Translations under genes and position numbers: made by a program | The notes under the pieces: model-generated | The model's input: only the letters and a program-made list of their open reading frames with translations | Told to the model about the DNA's origin: nothing | Database searches by the model: none | Part shown: positions 8,064 through 16,491 of the stretch, in pieces | Position numbering within the stretch: the first letter of the stretch is position 1 | How the letters are laid out: each line of letters starts with the position of its first letter | Source of the DNA: CAZOBJ01 sp964577825 | Lineage (GTDB): Bacteria > Planctomycetota > SZUA-567 > JAFGNG01 | Assembly (NCBI GenBank): GCA_964577825.1 | Contig: CAZOBJ010000023.1 | Coordinates: forward strand, 1 to 38,254 | DNA length: 38,254 bases | Direction: 5' to 3'

Positions 8064-8687
8064 ATGCACCGCATAGCTCTTGCGCGCGGAGCACGCATCG
8101 CGATTTTCGCCGCGACGGCCGGTCTGCTGTGGTCCTGTTCGCCATCCGCGCAGGAGGCGTCCTCCTCGGCTACGGACGACGTCCGGAATCTGTGGACGAG
8201 CCCGAGTCAAGAGACCCCCGCCGGCGCGCCGGATGGCGCAGCCCGAGACGGCGAGCCTTCTGCGGAGGCGCAAGCCCCCAAGCCGCCCAACTTCGTGCCG
8301 CTGGGCCCGAACTGGCGCAGACAGGTGGCCCGGCGCCTGGTCACCAAGAAGGTGACCTTCGAGTTCGTGGACATGCCCCTGGAGCAGGTGCTCCAGTATT
8401 TTCGCGCGCAGATCGGCGTGAACCTGGTGGTCGCCCCGGACGTGAACCAGCAAGAGCTCGTCACCCTGGAGGTGCGCGACATGACCCTGATCTACGCGCT
8501 CAAGTGGGTCCTGAACCTGCACGGGCTGCATTGCACGCTCAAGGACGAAGCTCTGTACATCTACGACAAGCCCCCGCGCGAACGCAGGCGCGTGCGCGTG
8601 TACGAGATGAGCGACCGCGTTCACGAGCCCATCGACTTCCGGGTCGAGCATGGCTGGGATCCGGACGCCGGCTTGATCCAGGACTGA
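8064..8687 (+). CDS. Lipoprotein with a stand-alone secretin N-domain (STN-like)
   Basis: A 207-residue secreted protein. The ATG at 8064 has GGAGG six bases upstream; a GTG at 8028 would lie almost on the predicted transcription start. A signal peptide ends in LLWSC, so Cys25 is the likely lipidated residue. A Pro/Ala-rich linker follows. Residues 97-168 form one STN/secretin N-terminal domain: FEFVDMPLEQVLQYF, GVNLVVAP, VTLEVRDMTLIYALKWVL. The segment closely resembles residues 367-498 of the secretin at the right end of the window, down to a following VYEMSD versus VYDVSD. The beta-barrel secretin domain is absent. It may be a periplasmic accessory of a secretin complex or an independent adaptor. 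Confidence 0.7.
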   Translation: MHRIALARGARIAIFAATAGLLWSCSPSAQEASSSATDDVRNLWTSPSQETPAGAPDGAARDGEPSAEAQAPKPPNFVPLGPNWRRQVARRLVTKKVTFEFVDMPLEQVLQYFRAQIGVNLVVAPDVNQQELVTLEVRDMTLIYALKWVLNLHGLHCTLKDEALYIYDKPPRERRRVRVYEMSDRVHEPIDFRVEHGWDPDAGLIQD

Positions 8688-8768
8688 GCCGGCGCGTCAT
8701 CGGCTTGCCCCTGTAGAGAAGACCACGAAGCCCGCTCGACCCTCGCATGCCCGACCCAAGGACACTCA

Positions 8769-10842
8769 ATGCAGCAGAACGGAAAGGAGGCCCAGTCGCC
8801 GGCCTGGTACGCGCTGCGCCGCACCCTGCCGCCGTGGAGCTTTGAGGCCAACCTGGCCGAAGTCGAAGAACAGCTTCCCAGGTACCGCGTCGACGAGCTC
8901 ATCGTGAAGGTGGACGTGGAGGAGTTCAGCCACGGCCAGGTGCCCCTCGACTACGCGTGCGCCTACCAGCGCAACCTGTACCGCATCAAGGAGGCGCTCG
9001 AGCGCATCGGCGTGGTCTACTCCATCAACCCGTGGATCACCCTGGGGCACACGGACGGCGGGCGCCGGGGCGAGACGTACGTGCCCGGTCTGCAGACCAT
9101 GGTCGGGCCCGACGGCACGGCATCCACGGCGTGCGCCTGCCCCCTGTCCGAGACCTGGCGCGCGCACACGGCCCAGGTCTGGACCCTGTACGCAGAGACC
9201 CGCCCGCACGTAATCTGGGTCGAAGACGACATCCGCACCTTCAACCACGGGCCGGTCGACTGGGGCTGCTTTTGCGAGACGCACCTGGTGCGGTTTTCGG
9301 ACAAGGTGGGAGAGCCGGTCACGCGCGAGCGGCTCACCGCCGCGTTGTTCCAGCCCGGCGAGCCGCACCCGTGGCGCACGGTTTGGCTCGACCTACAGGC
9401 CGAAATCATGGTGGACACGGTCCGGTTCCTCGCGGACACGGTCCGCGCCGCGAGCCCGGGCACGCACGTGGGCCTGATGTCCTCCGGGCCGCGCCGGCAT
9501 TGCCAGGAGGGGCGCGACTGGCGGGGCCTCGCGCAGGCCCTGGCGCCCGCGGGACCGGTCTACAGCCGGCCTCCCCTGGGCAGCTACAACGAGACCTCGC
9601 TCCAGGCCCCTGCGCTACAGCGCGGACTCGATCAAGCTGACGCGGCACGTCATGCCCGAGAACACGATCGAAGAGACCGAGGTGGAGAACGTCCCCTTCA
9701 CCCAGTATTCGAAGAGCGTGACCTTCACGTTCCTGCAGATGGCCGCCAGCTTCGGCCTGGGGTGCCGGGGCGTGACCATGAACCTGTTCGACCACTGCGG
9801 CACGCCCATGGAGAGCCATCCGGTGATGGGCCGGATGCTGCGCAAGAAGAAGCGGTTCCTGGACGCCCTGGCCGAGCGCGCCCAACGGCCGGGCGCGCTG
9901 CGCGGGGTGCGCATGCTCTTCCACCCGCGCGAGGCCTATCACCGCCGCCTGCCCCCGGGCGCGGGGGCTTCTGCCCTCATCGCGGACGGTTATCCCATGG
10001 TCCTGGCCCTGGAGACGCACGGCATCCCGGTGGCCTACGGCGCGTCCGAGACCGCGGTCGCGGCCACGAGCGGCCAGACCCTGTGCGCGTTCACGGACGA
10101 AGAGATCGCGGACCTCCTCAAGCGCGGGCTGCTCCTGGACGCCGTGGCCGCGAACACGCTGTTCGAGCGCGGGTTCGGCCCGCAGCTCGGGCTCCAGGGC
10201 ATCGAGCCCCCGGTGCCGCGAAGCGAGCTCGGGCCCATCGCCGCGGAAGAGCTTTTCCATCCCGAGTTCGGCGGCGCGCCGCAGCGGTACCTCACCGCCA
10301 GCCTGCCGGGACTCAGCCGCCGCGTTCACGTGAGCCGCATGGACCCGGCCGATGGCGCGACTGTGGTCAGCCGCCTCGTGGACCCCGACCAAGAGCCCGG
10401 CGCCGTGGCCTTGCACGTATTCGAAAACGCCCTCGGCGGCCGCGTGGCCGTGCAGGCCTATGACCTTGCCACCGCGTACGGACCGGGGTACTGCCACCCC
10501 CTGCGCGCCGAGCAGCTTCGTAGAGTGCTCCTGTGGCTGAGCCGCGGGCAACTGCCGCTCGCGATCCACGGACCCGGCGCCCACCCGTTGGGCATGCGGC
10601 ATGATGCCACGGGCGAGACGCTCCTCGGGTTCTTCAACCTCACCTTGGATGCGTGGGACGAGGTCACCTTCGACCTGTTCGATGAGCGCGAGCCCGCCCG
10701 TCTGGAACGGCTCTCGCGCAGAGGGCGCTGGAAGGAGACGAGCAAGCTGTCCGCGCAGCGCCGGGAAGGCCGCTTACGCGTCACCCATCAGGCCAAGGCG
10801 ACGCACGCGGCGCCCCTGTTCGTGGCGGTGGCCTGGAAGTAG
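8769..10842 (+). CDS. TIM-barrel glycosidase-like protein, frameshifted
   Basis: About 690 residues over two frames. The first part (8769 to about 9609) has a barrel-like pattern: INPWITLGHTDGG, HVIWVEDDIR with adjacent acidic residues, then WGCFCETHLVRF, a Cys-pair segment found in uncharacterised GH42-like or beta-galactosidase-like proteins. Coding then continues one frame over from about 9607 (LRYSADSIKLTRHV) to 10842, through CRGVTMNLFDH and a C-terminal beta-domain. Removing one C from the CCCC run at 9607-9610 joins both halves cleanly. This is either a sequence error or a fresh inactivating mutation. AAGGA stands six bases before the ATG. The substrate is unknown; a polysaccharide- or glycoside-cleaving role is a guess. 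Confidence 0.62.
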
Positions 10843-10887
10843 CCGCTGCGTTCTCCGGGCGCAGGCCGATCCGGGACTGTGCCCTCC

Positions 10888-11649
10888 TCAAGGAACTTCG
10901 ACGCCGCGCTCGCGCAGGTAGGCCTTGAGGTCGCCGATGTCGATGACGTGGAAGTGGAACACGCTCGCGGCCAGGAGCACGGTGGCCCCGGCCTCGGCCG
11001 CGTCGTAGAAGTGCGCCGGCTCCCCCGCCCCGCCCGAGGCGACCACCTCCGCCGAGCAGGCCCCGCGCACCGCGCGGATCAGCGGCAGGTCGTACCCGGT
11101 GCGCGCGCCGTCCGTGGCCTTGCTCGTGGGCAGGATCGTGTGCACGCCGAACCCGTCCACCCGGCGCACCCACTCCACCGCGTCCGCGCCCGTGGCGGTG
11201 CGCCCGCCGTCGATGTACACCTCGTACCCGGACGGCAGCGCGTCGTCGCGGTCCACGTCCACGGCCACGGTCACGCGCTCGGGGCCGAAAGCCCTCACCA
11301 TCTCGTCGATCACCTCGGGCCTGCGGAACGCGGCGCTGCTCGTGGACACCTTGTCCGCGCCCGCGGCGAGCACCTGCTCGGCCGTATCCGCGTCCGAGAT
11401 GCCTCCGCCCACGGTGAACGGGATCGTGGCCGCATCGGCCACACGGCGCACGACGTCGAGCATGGTGCGCCGCCCCTCCACCGTGGCGGTGATGTCGAGG
11501 AGCGCCAGCTCGTCCGCACCCGCCTCGCAATAGGCACGGCAGCAAGCCACCGGGTCGCCCGCGTCGCGGATCTCGACGAAGTGGACGCCCTTGACCACGC
11601 GGCCGTTCTGCATGTCCAGGCACGGCATGATTCGTGCGGATAGCGCCAT
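10888..11649 (-). CDS. hisF: Imidazole glycerol phosphate synthase cyclase subunit HisF (or HisF-like)
   Basis: A 253-residue (beta-alpha)8 barrel, the normal HisF length. HisF makes imidazole glycerol phosphate and AICAR from PRFAR using ammonia from HisH. The catalytic acids are present: Asp12 in CLDMQNG and Asp131 in VAVDVDR, as are the phosphate sites GGGIS (81-85) and SGGAG (205-209). The loop usually read as TSxDRDGT is TSKATDGA here, so one conserved Asp is lost. The ATG at 11649 is supported by AAAGGA eight bases upstream; the frame is open further but weakly. No other his genes lie near. A HisF-like role in nitrogen transfer to a surface sugar (WbuZ type) is an alternative. Confidence 0.82.
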   Translation of the reverse strand: MALSARIMPCLDMQNGRVVKGVHFVEIRDAGDPVACCRAYCEAGADELALLDITATVEGRRTMLDVVRRVADAATIPFTVGGGISDADTAEQVLAAGADKVSTSSAAFRRPEVIDEMVRAFGPERVTVAVDVDRDDALPSGYEVYIDGGRTATGADAVEWVRRVDGFGVHTILPTSKATDGARTGYDLPLIRAVRGACSAEVVASGGAGEPAHFYDAAEAGATVLLAASVFHFHVIDIGDLKAYLRERGVEVP

Positions 11650-11729
11650 GAGTTCGTTCCTTTCCTTTCGCGGGTCCATCCGAGGCCACGGGATAACGCG
11701 TCGACGGCACACGGCTGCGATGCGCCGCT

Positions 11730-11758
11730 ATCCTATCTCGCTTCCCGCCGGATGGCCA
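11730..11758 (-). promoter_or_regulatory. Weak candidate promoter for hisF
   Basis: On the minus strand TGGCCA (11758-11753), 17 bases, TAGGAT (11735-11730); each box matches 4 of 6. It lies in the 179-base gap between the galactosidase stop and hisF, where nothing else is recognisable. The same -10 sequence is used at 31070-31065. Confidence 0.3.
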
Positions 11759-11828
11759 GAACGTTTCGGGCTTCGCGCGGACGCCTGTTGCGCACCTCCT
11801 CTCGGCGCAGGGCAGTACATCGCATTGC

Positions 11829-14201
11829 CTATTGCCGTTTCGCTTGTGCAAAGCGCAGTGTAAACCGCTTGCGCGGCCGGTCGAAGTCGAATCGGCGGCG
11901 CAGGATCGTGGTCTCGTCGCGCGCGTCCTTGGCCAGCCAATGCCCGCAGGGATCGAGTAAGCGGTACGTCGGCGGCAGCGCGAAGTACAGGCTCCCCTGT
12001 TCGCCCGTCGGCCGGCTGGCCGACCCGGTCAATGTGCGCGTCTGCGGGTCCCACGCCAAGGCGCCGACCTCGACCTGGCCCCCGAGCACGTGCATGTCCG
12101 ACCCGACCAGCCACGGATGCCGCCGCGCCGCGCTGACCCGCCACAATCGGCACGAGCCGGCCGGCACCTCGCACGTGATCGCGTCCCGGAACCGGCCCAC
12201 ATAGGCCTCGTCCCAGAAGTCCCACACCACATGCCAGCGCCGCGCCCGCAGGCCCAGCATGCGTGCGTCGAGCTCGATGGACCCCATTCGATCCTCGAAG
12301 TTGAAGACCCCGACCACCACGTACCGGTCCCACCCCGTATCCACCGGAAGGACGAGGACGCGCGGGTAGTTGTCCGGCCCCGTACGCGCGAACAGGTCCG
12401 CGGGCCTGGCGGTCTGCGGGGTGCGCGGCAGGATCTTTTTGATGATCGCCAGGCGCTCGTCGCTAATGCGCTCGATATCGTCACCCAGCATGACCGGGCT
12501 GCCCGTGAGCCCGAAGGTCGTGGCCGTCACCTCGGCGTCGTGGCGCGGCACGGGCTTGCTTACGGTCACGAAGTTGCAGTCATTGATGCAGAGGCGCCGA
12601 TGTACGAAGTACTGCGCGGCCGCATTGCGCAAAAGGCGCCGATGATTCGAGAACCATCGATCGTGCACAAGGAATGTCGCGTTATCGAACCGGGGAGGAG
12701 AGGAACCGATCGGCCGGCCCTCGCCATAGTCCGTGTTCACTCGCATGGCGTCCACGCACCCGGTGTAGCCCAGGTTCGAGTTGACTGCGGTCAGCAGATG
12801 GGTGTGCGGACCGGCGGCCTTGCGGATCGTGTGCATGACGGCCCGGTCGCGCTCCACGGGCGCGCACGCGCACGGGTCATGCTGCTCCAGTCCCTTGCCG
12901 CACCCCAGGAAGTCGAGCATGTAGTAGCGCACGCCCATGCGTCGATACGCGTCGAACACTTTGCGCAGAAACGCATGCGTGGCCGGATGCGTGCCGTCCA
13001 GGGGCGAGCACCCGAACCGTTCGTCCTCGCGCTGGGCCTGATTGGTGAAGGGCAGGTACCTGGGACGGCAGGCCGGCTCGCCGTCCAGGCGCAGGAAGTT
13101 GTCTCGGTTCGCCTGCCACGCAACGCGTGCCTGACGGTAGATCCAGAACGGCACCACCCACAGCATGGGCTTGAATCCACGCTTGCGCAGCTCGCCCAGG
13201 AACTGCTTCACTTCGCGAGGAGGCTGAGAGCGGTTGACGTCGAACCAGTTGCCCGGCATCACGCCCTTGAGCCCGCCCAGCGACGTCCACAGGTAGTCCA
13301 CGCCGAGGGCGGGCAGCCGCCGGCGGATCGCGTCGGCATTGCGCAGCAGGTCTTCGCGGGCACTCAGACACCCCTGGCTGCGCCCGCACCGCCAGGCCAT
13401 TCCGCTCCAGCCAGCCGGCGTCTCGGCAGGCAGGCGCGGACGATACACCGCGGCCGCGGCGTCGGCCCAGTCCTCGAGCGCTGCATACGGGTCCTGGAAC
13501 TGGACGAGACGCAGCATCTCCGTGGCAATGGACCCGCCCGCGGGGAGGCAGTGCTCAGAGAAGTCGCACACGGCCCGGAAGGGGCGTGGCCGGCCCCCGC
13601 GGCTGTAGCCGAGCTCCTGATATCCGCGCAGACGATCGAAGGTCACGAAGCTGTGATTGAGCCCCTGGCCGGCGGTCGGGTTGTACACTTGGCCGATGAG
13701 CCCGGTCGTGTGCCGCGCAGGGCGGGCGCCCACCCGTTCGATCCGCGTTCTCCACGGTTGATAGCCGAACCAGCGCACCTCTCCCGGTTGCGGGCCCAGG
13801 GCCATTCCCCCGCCGCGCCTGGGAAGAGCCCGCACGAGCTCACACGCGTCCAGGCGCTTCGGCGCAGTCCCGTCGTTGCGGACTACGGCCTGCACGTAGA
13901 GCATCCGTCGATTGCGCGGCAGGCCCACCCGCAGAATGAGCGCGACCCTGGGGGCCTCGAAGGCGAACTCCACCTCCACGACCTCGCGCGAGCCGAGCGC
14001 GTCGCGCGTGCGGCCGGTGTCGCGCACGTCCACGGACCCGGCCCGGGGCGCGTCCAGCCGGCGACCGTCCACCACGACCGCGGCGTCCGCGCCCTGCACG
14101 CAGCACACCCTCGCGCCGTATGGGTCCCAGGACCAGGTTCTCTGCCGCGGATCAAACGACCAGGCCTTGCGAGGGCCTGGCGCGGACTTGCGTACGGGCA
14201 T
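11829..14201 (-). CDS. GH36-like alpha-galactosidase / melibiase-superfamily glycoside hydrolase
   Basis: A 790-residue protein laid out like clan GH-D enzymes: an N-terminal beta-sandwich (about 1-260), a TIM barrel (about 265-600) and a C-terminal beta-domain. In the barrel, GNWFDVNRSQPP precedes a segment on the strand KPMLWVVPFWIY. The candidate nucleophile is Asp430 in YYMLDFLG, and the candidate acid/base is Asp491 in RVNTDYGE. SPLDGTHPATH is also typical of melibiases. There is no signal peptide, so it should act in the cytoplasm. GAGGAG stands six bases before the ATG at 14201, from a promoter divergent with the acyl-ligase fusion. Substrate may be an alpha-galactoside or similar; this is inferred from fold. 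Confidence 0.7.
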   Translation of the reverse strand: MPVRKSAPGPRKAWSFDPRQRTWSWDPYGARVCCVQGADAAVVVDGRRLDAPRAGSVDVRDTGRTRDALGSREVVEVEFAFEAPRVALILRVGLPRNRRMLYVQAVVRNDGTAPKRLDACELVRALPRRGGGMALGPQPGEVRWFGYQPWRTRIERVGARPARHTTGLIGQVYNPTAGQGLNHSFVTFDRLRGYQELGYSRGGRPRPFRAVCDFSEHCLPAGGSIATEMLRLVQFQDPYAALEDWADAAAAVYRPRLPAETPAGWSGMAWRCGRSQGCLSAREDLLRNADAIRRRLPALGVDYLWTSLGGLKGVMPGNWFDVNRSQPPREVKQFLGELRKRGFKPMLWVVPFWIYRQARVAWQANRDNFLRLDGEPACRPRYLPFTNQAQREDERFGCSPLDGTHPATHAFLRKVFDAYRRMGVRYYMLDFLGCGKGLEQHDPCACAPVERDRAVMHTIRKAAGPHTHLLTAVNSNLGYTGCVDAMRVNTDYGEGRPIGSSPPRFDNATFLVHDRWFSNHRRLLRNAAAQYFVHRRLCINDCNFVTVSKPVPRHDAEVTATTFGLTGSPVMLGDDIERISDERLAIIKKILPRTPQTARPADLFARTGPDNYPRVLVLPVDTGWDRYVVVGVFNFEDRMGSIELDARMLGLRARRWHVVWDFWDEAYVGRFRDAITCEVPAGSCRLWRVSAARRHPWLVGSDMHVLGGQVEVGALAWDPQTRTLTGSASRPTGEQGSLYFALPPTYRLLDPCGHWLAKDARDETTILRRRFDFDRPRKRFTLRFAQAKRQ

Positions 14202-14231
14202 GGCGGTCTCCTCGGTCAGGCTTGCCAGGGG

Positions 14232-14259
14232 ACTATACGGACCGTCGACCGACCGTCAA
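14232..14259 (-). promoter_or_regulatory. Sigma-70-like promoter of the galactosidase gene
   Basis: Minus strand TTGACG (14259-14254), 16 bases, TATAGT (14237-14232). Its -35 box lies only 11 bases from the -35 box of the rightward promoter, so the two are back to back. Confidence 0.7.
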
Positions 14260-14260
14260 C
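14240..14260. repeat. Direct repeat between divergent promoters (possible operator)
   Basis: Two copies of GACCGTCRAC, at 14240-14249 and 14251-14260, are 11 bases apart (one helical turn). They fill the spacer and -35 of the leftward promoter and sit just upstream of the rightward -35. A regulator binding here could control both directions. Inferred from position only. Confidence 0.45.
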
Positions 14261-14270
14261 AGAGCCGGGC

Positions 14271-14299
14271 TTGACCGAGGCGCTGAGCCGTTCTATAAA
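14271..14299 (+). promoter_or_regulatory. Strong sigma-70-like promoter of the SGNH-ligase operon
   Basis: TTGACC (14271-14276), 17 bases, TATAAA (14294-14299); five of six matches in each box. Predicted leader of about 30 bases before the ATG at 14335. Confidence 0.78.
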
Positions 14300-14334
14300 G
14301 GCATGCTTTCAGCGGTCCGCGCGCGGAGACTGCG

Positions 14335-16491
14335 ATGCGGGTGGTGTGCTTCGGCGACAGCCTTACGACATGCCCCGGACCGGGTCAGCGGTTCAGCGAC
14401 ATTTTGGCCGACCGCTTTCCGGACCACACCTTCCTCAACGCGGGCAAGAGCGGCGACGCGTTCCCGTCCGCGCGCGAACGGTTCGCGGCCGACGCGCTGG
14501 CGTTGCGGCCCGACGTCGTGCTCCTGGAGCTCGGGGCCAACGACTGGCACGCGGATGCGCGCCCGCCACAGGCCTGGGGCCGCGACCTGGAGGCGCTCAT
14601 CACACAAACGCACCGGGCCGGCGCGCGAGCCGTGGTGCTGGGCGTGTTCGGCCCGTGCCGCGACGAACAGGGCCGCACACTCCCCAAGGACGCGGGCTCC
14701 GACCCGCGCGGGGCCGCGTGGCACAAGATCGAAGCGGATCTCATCCGCCGCCATGGCTGCCCGTATGTGGCCAACATCCAGGAGCGCATCCTGCACGATC
14801 GGCGCGCCTGGACCGACCGCAACCATCCCAACGAATACGGCAACCGGTACGTGGCCGACGCCATCGAGCCGGTCCTTGCGGAGATCTTCAGCCAGGCGGC
14901 CCGTCAGATACGCAAGCCGCGGCTCCACACCCTGGCGGACCTGTGGCGCGAGGCCGTGGACCTCGCGCCCGACCGGCCGGCCGTTGTGGAGGGCGGCCGG
15001 CGGCTCACCTACCGGGAGGCGGACGTGCAGGTCCAGCGCCTGGCCGCCGGGCTGTGGCGCGCCGCGGGCGAGCGTCGGCCCCGAGTGGCGGCGCTCCTGC
15101 CCAACAGCCCGGACTATGTTCTCCTGTACTGGGCGGTGCAGCGCGCGAGCGGGGTGATGGTGCCGCTGAACACCTGGCTGCCGAGCGATGCGCTTGCGCG
15201 CATTCTCGCCTCCGTGGGGCCGCACGTGCTTGTGACGCGCGACGCGCGACAGGCCCGCGCGCTTCAACCCGCAACTCACGAGACCGGCTGCGCCGTGTAC
15301 GCGCTCGCCGGGCCGGATGAGGGCGCGCTTGCCTACGACGATCTACGTCAAGCACCGGGGCTCGCCCCCGACGTGGCGGCGGACCACAACGATCTCGCCA
15401 TCCTCATGCACACGTCCGGGACCACGGACGAACCCAAGGGTGCGATGATGCGCCACATGGACCTCCTGTTCAACGTGGCCGCCGCGGTGAACGCCCACGA
15501 CTTCGTGCCCGAGGACGTGCACCTGCTCGTCAACCCGATGTTCCACTGCACCGCGCTCTACAGCCAGCTGCCCGTGGCCGCCTACCAAAAGGCGCCCCTG
15601 GTGCTCGCGCCCTCGACGGCGCCCGACAAGGTGCTCGCCGCCATGGCCCGCGAGCGCGTGACCACGTGCCTGACCGTACCCGCGCTCTTGCAGCGCATGC
15701 TGGCCGTGCGCGACCTGGAGCGGTATGACCTCGCCGCCCTTCGGCTTGTCGCGTTCGCAGGCAGCCCCATGCCCCCGGCCGCAGTGCGGGACCTGCGCGC
15801 GCGGTTCCCGAACGTGGCGCTGCACAACTTCTACGGGCTCACCGAGTCGATCTGCATGACCCACCGGCTGCGCGACGCGGACCTGGACGACCACCCGCGT
15901 GCCATCGGCCGGACGCTCCCCTTTGTGGACTGCCGCATCCAGACCCAGGACGGCCGCGAGGCCGCGCCCGGCGAGGTGGGCGAGCTCCTGCTCGCGCGCG
16001 AGGTGGTCATCCCCGGATACCACGGCCGGCCGGGCCGATTGGAAGCGTCGTCCGTGCGGATGCACGGGCGCACCTGGTGGCCCACCGGCGACCTCGCGAG
16101 CGCCGACGAGCAGGGCTTCTACACCCTGCACGGCCGCAAGAAGGACGTGATCCTGGTCGGCGGCGAGAACGTGTACGCCGCGCAGGTGGAGGCCGTGCTC
16201 TGCGAGCTTCCCGACGTGCGCGAAGCCGCGGTGCGCGGCGCGCCCGCCACCGAGGCTCGCGCGTCACTCGGAGAGGTGGTCGAGGCGTACGTGGTCCCGG
16301 CGCCGGGCGCGCACCTCACCGAAGAACAGGTGCGCCGCCACTGCACGCGACGGCTGGCCGTGTACATGGTCCCGCAGCGCGTGGTGTTCGTCGACGCGCT
16401 CGCGCGCAACGCCGCGGGCAAAGTAGACAAGGGCGCCCTCGCCCAATCCGCGGCGAATCGAACCGCCGCCTTGCCGAAGGAGTCCCCATGA
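14335..16491 (+). CDS. SGNH/GDSL hydrolase fused to an AMP-dependent acyl-CoA synthetase
   Basis: A 718-residue fusion. Residues 1-190 form an SGNH hydrolase: Ser9 in FGDSLT, Asn69 in GAND, and the Asp161/His164 pair in DRNHPNEYGN. Residues 200-710 form an ANL-superfamily adenylating enzyme: P-loop HTSGTTDEPKG (359-369), YGLTE (500-504), TGDL (584-587), and Lys696 in NAAGKVDK, the lysine needed for adenylation. Such enzymes activate a carboxylate as acyl-AMP and pass it to CoA. GGAGA precedes the ATG. There is no signal peptide. The hydrolase may free the acid that the ligase activates, or proof-read the thioester. The next gene overlaps its stop and may use the product. I know of no common enzyme with this domain order. 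Confidence 0.85.
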   Translation: MRVVCFGDSLTTCPGPGQRFSDILADRFPDHTFLNAGKSGDAFPSARERFAADALALRPDVVLLELGANDWHADARPPQAWGRDLEALITQTHRAGARAVVLGVFGPCRDEQGRTLPKDAGSDPRGAAWHKIEADLIRRHGCPYVANIQERILHDRRAWTDRNHPNEYGNRYVADAIEPVLAEIFSQAARQIRKPRLHTLADLWREAVDLAPDRPAVVEGGRRLTYREADVQVQRLAAGLWRAAGERRPRVAALLPNSPDYVLLYWAVQRASGVMVPLNTWLPSDALARILASVGPHVLVTRDARQARALQPATHETGCAVYALAGPDEGALAYDDLRQAPGLAPDVAADHNDLAILMHTSGTTDEPKGAMMRHMDLLFNVAAAVNAHDFVPEDVHLLVNPMFHCTALYSQLPVAAYQKAPLVLAPSTAPDKVLAAMARERVTTCLTVPALLQRMLAVRDLERYDLAALRLVAFAGSPMPPAAVRDLRARFPNVALHNFYGLTESICMTHRLRDADLDDHPRAIGRTLPFVDCRIQTQDGREAAPGEVGELLLAREVVIPGYHGRPGRLEASSVRMHGRTWWPTGDLASADEQGFYTLHGRKKDVILVGGENVYAAQVEAVLCELPDVREAAVRGAPATEARASLGEVVEAYVVPAPGAHLTEEQVRRHCTRRLAVYMVPQRVVFVDALARNAAGKVDKGALAQSAANRTAALPKESP

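Noticed and set aside
9600..9612. Programmed +1 frameshift
   Set aside because: The site GCC-CCT lacks the rare codon or stop context of known +1 shifts; an extra C is simpler.
12090..15320. Open frame of over 1000 codons on the plus strand across the galactosidase and the fusion gene
   Set aside because: It crosses two real genes with intact catalytic motifs; composition is shadow-like.
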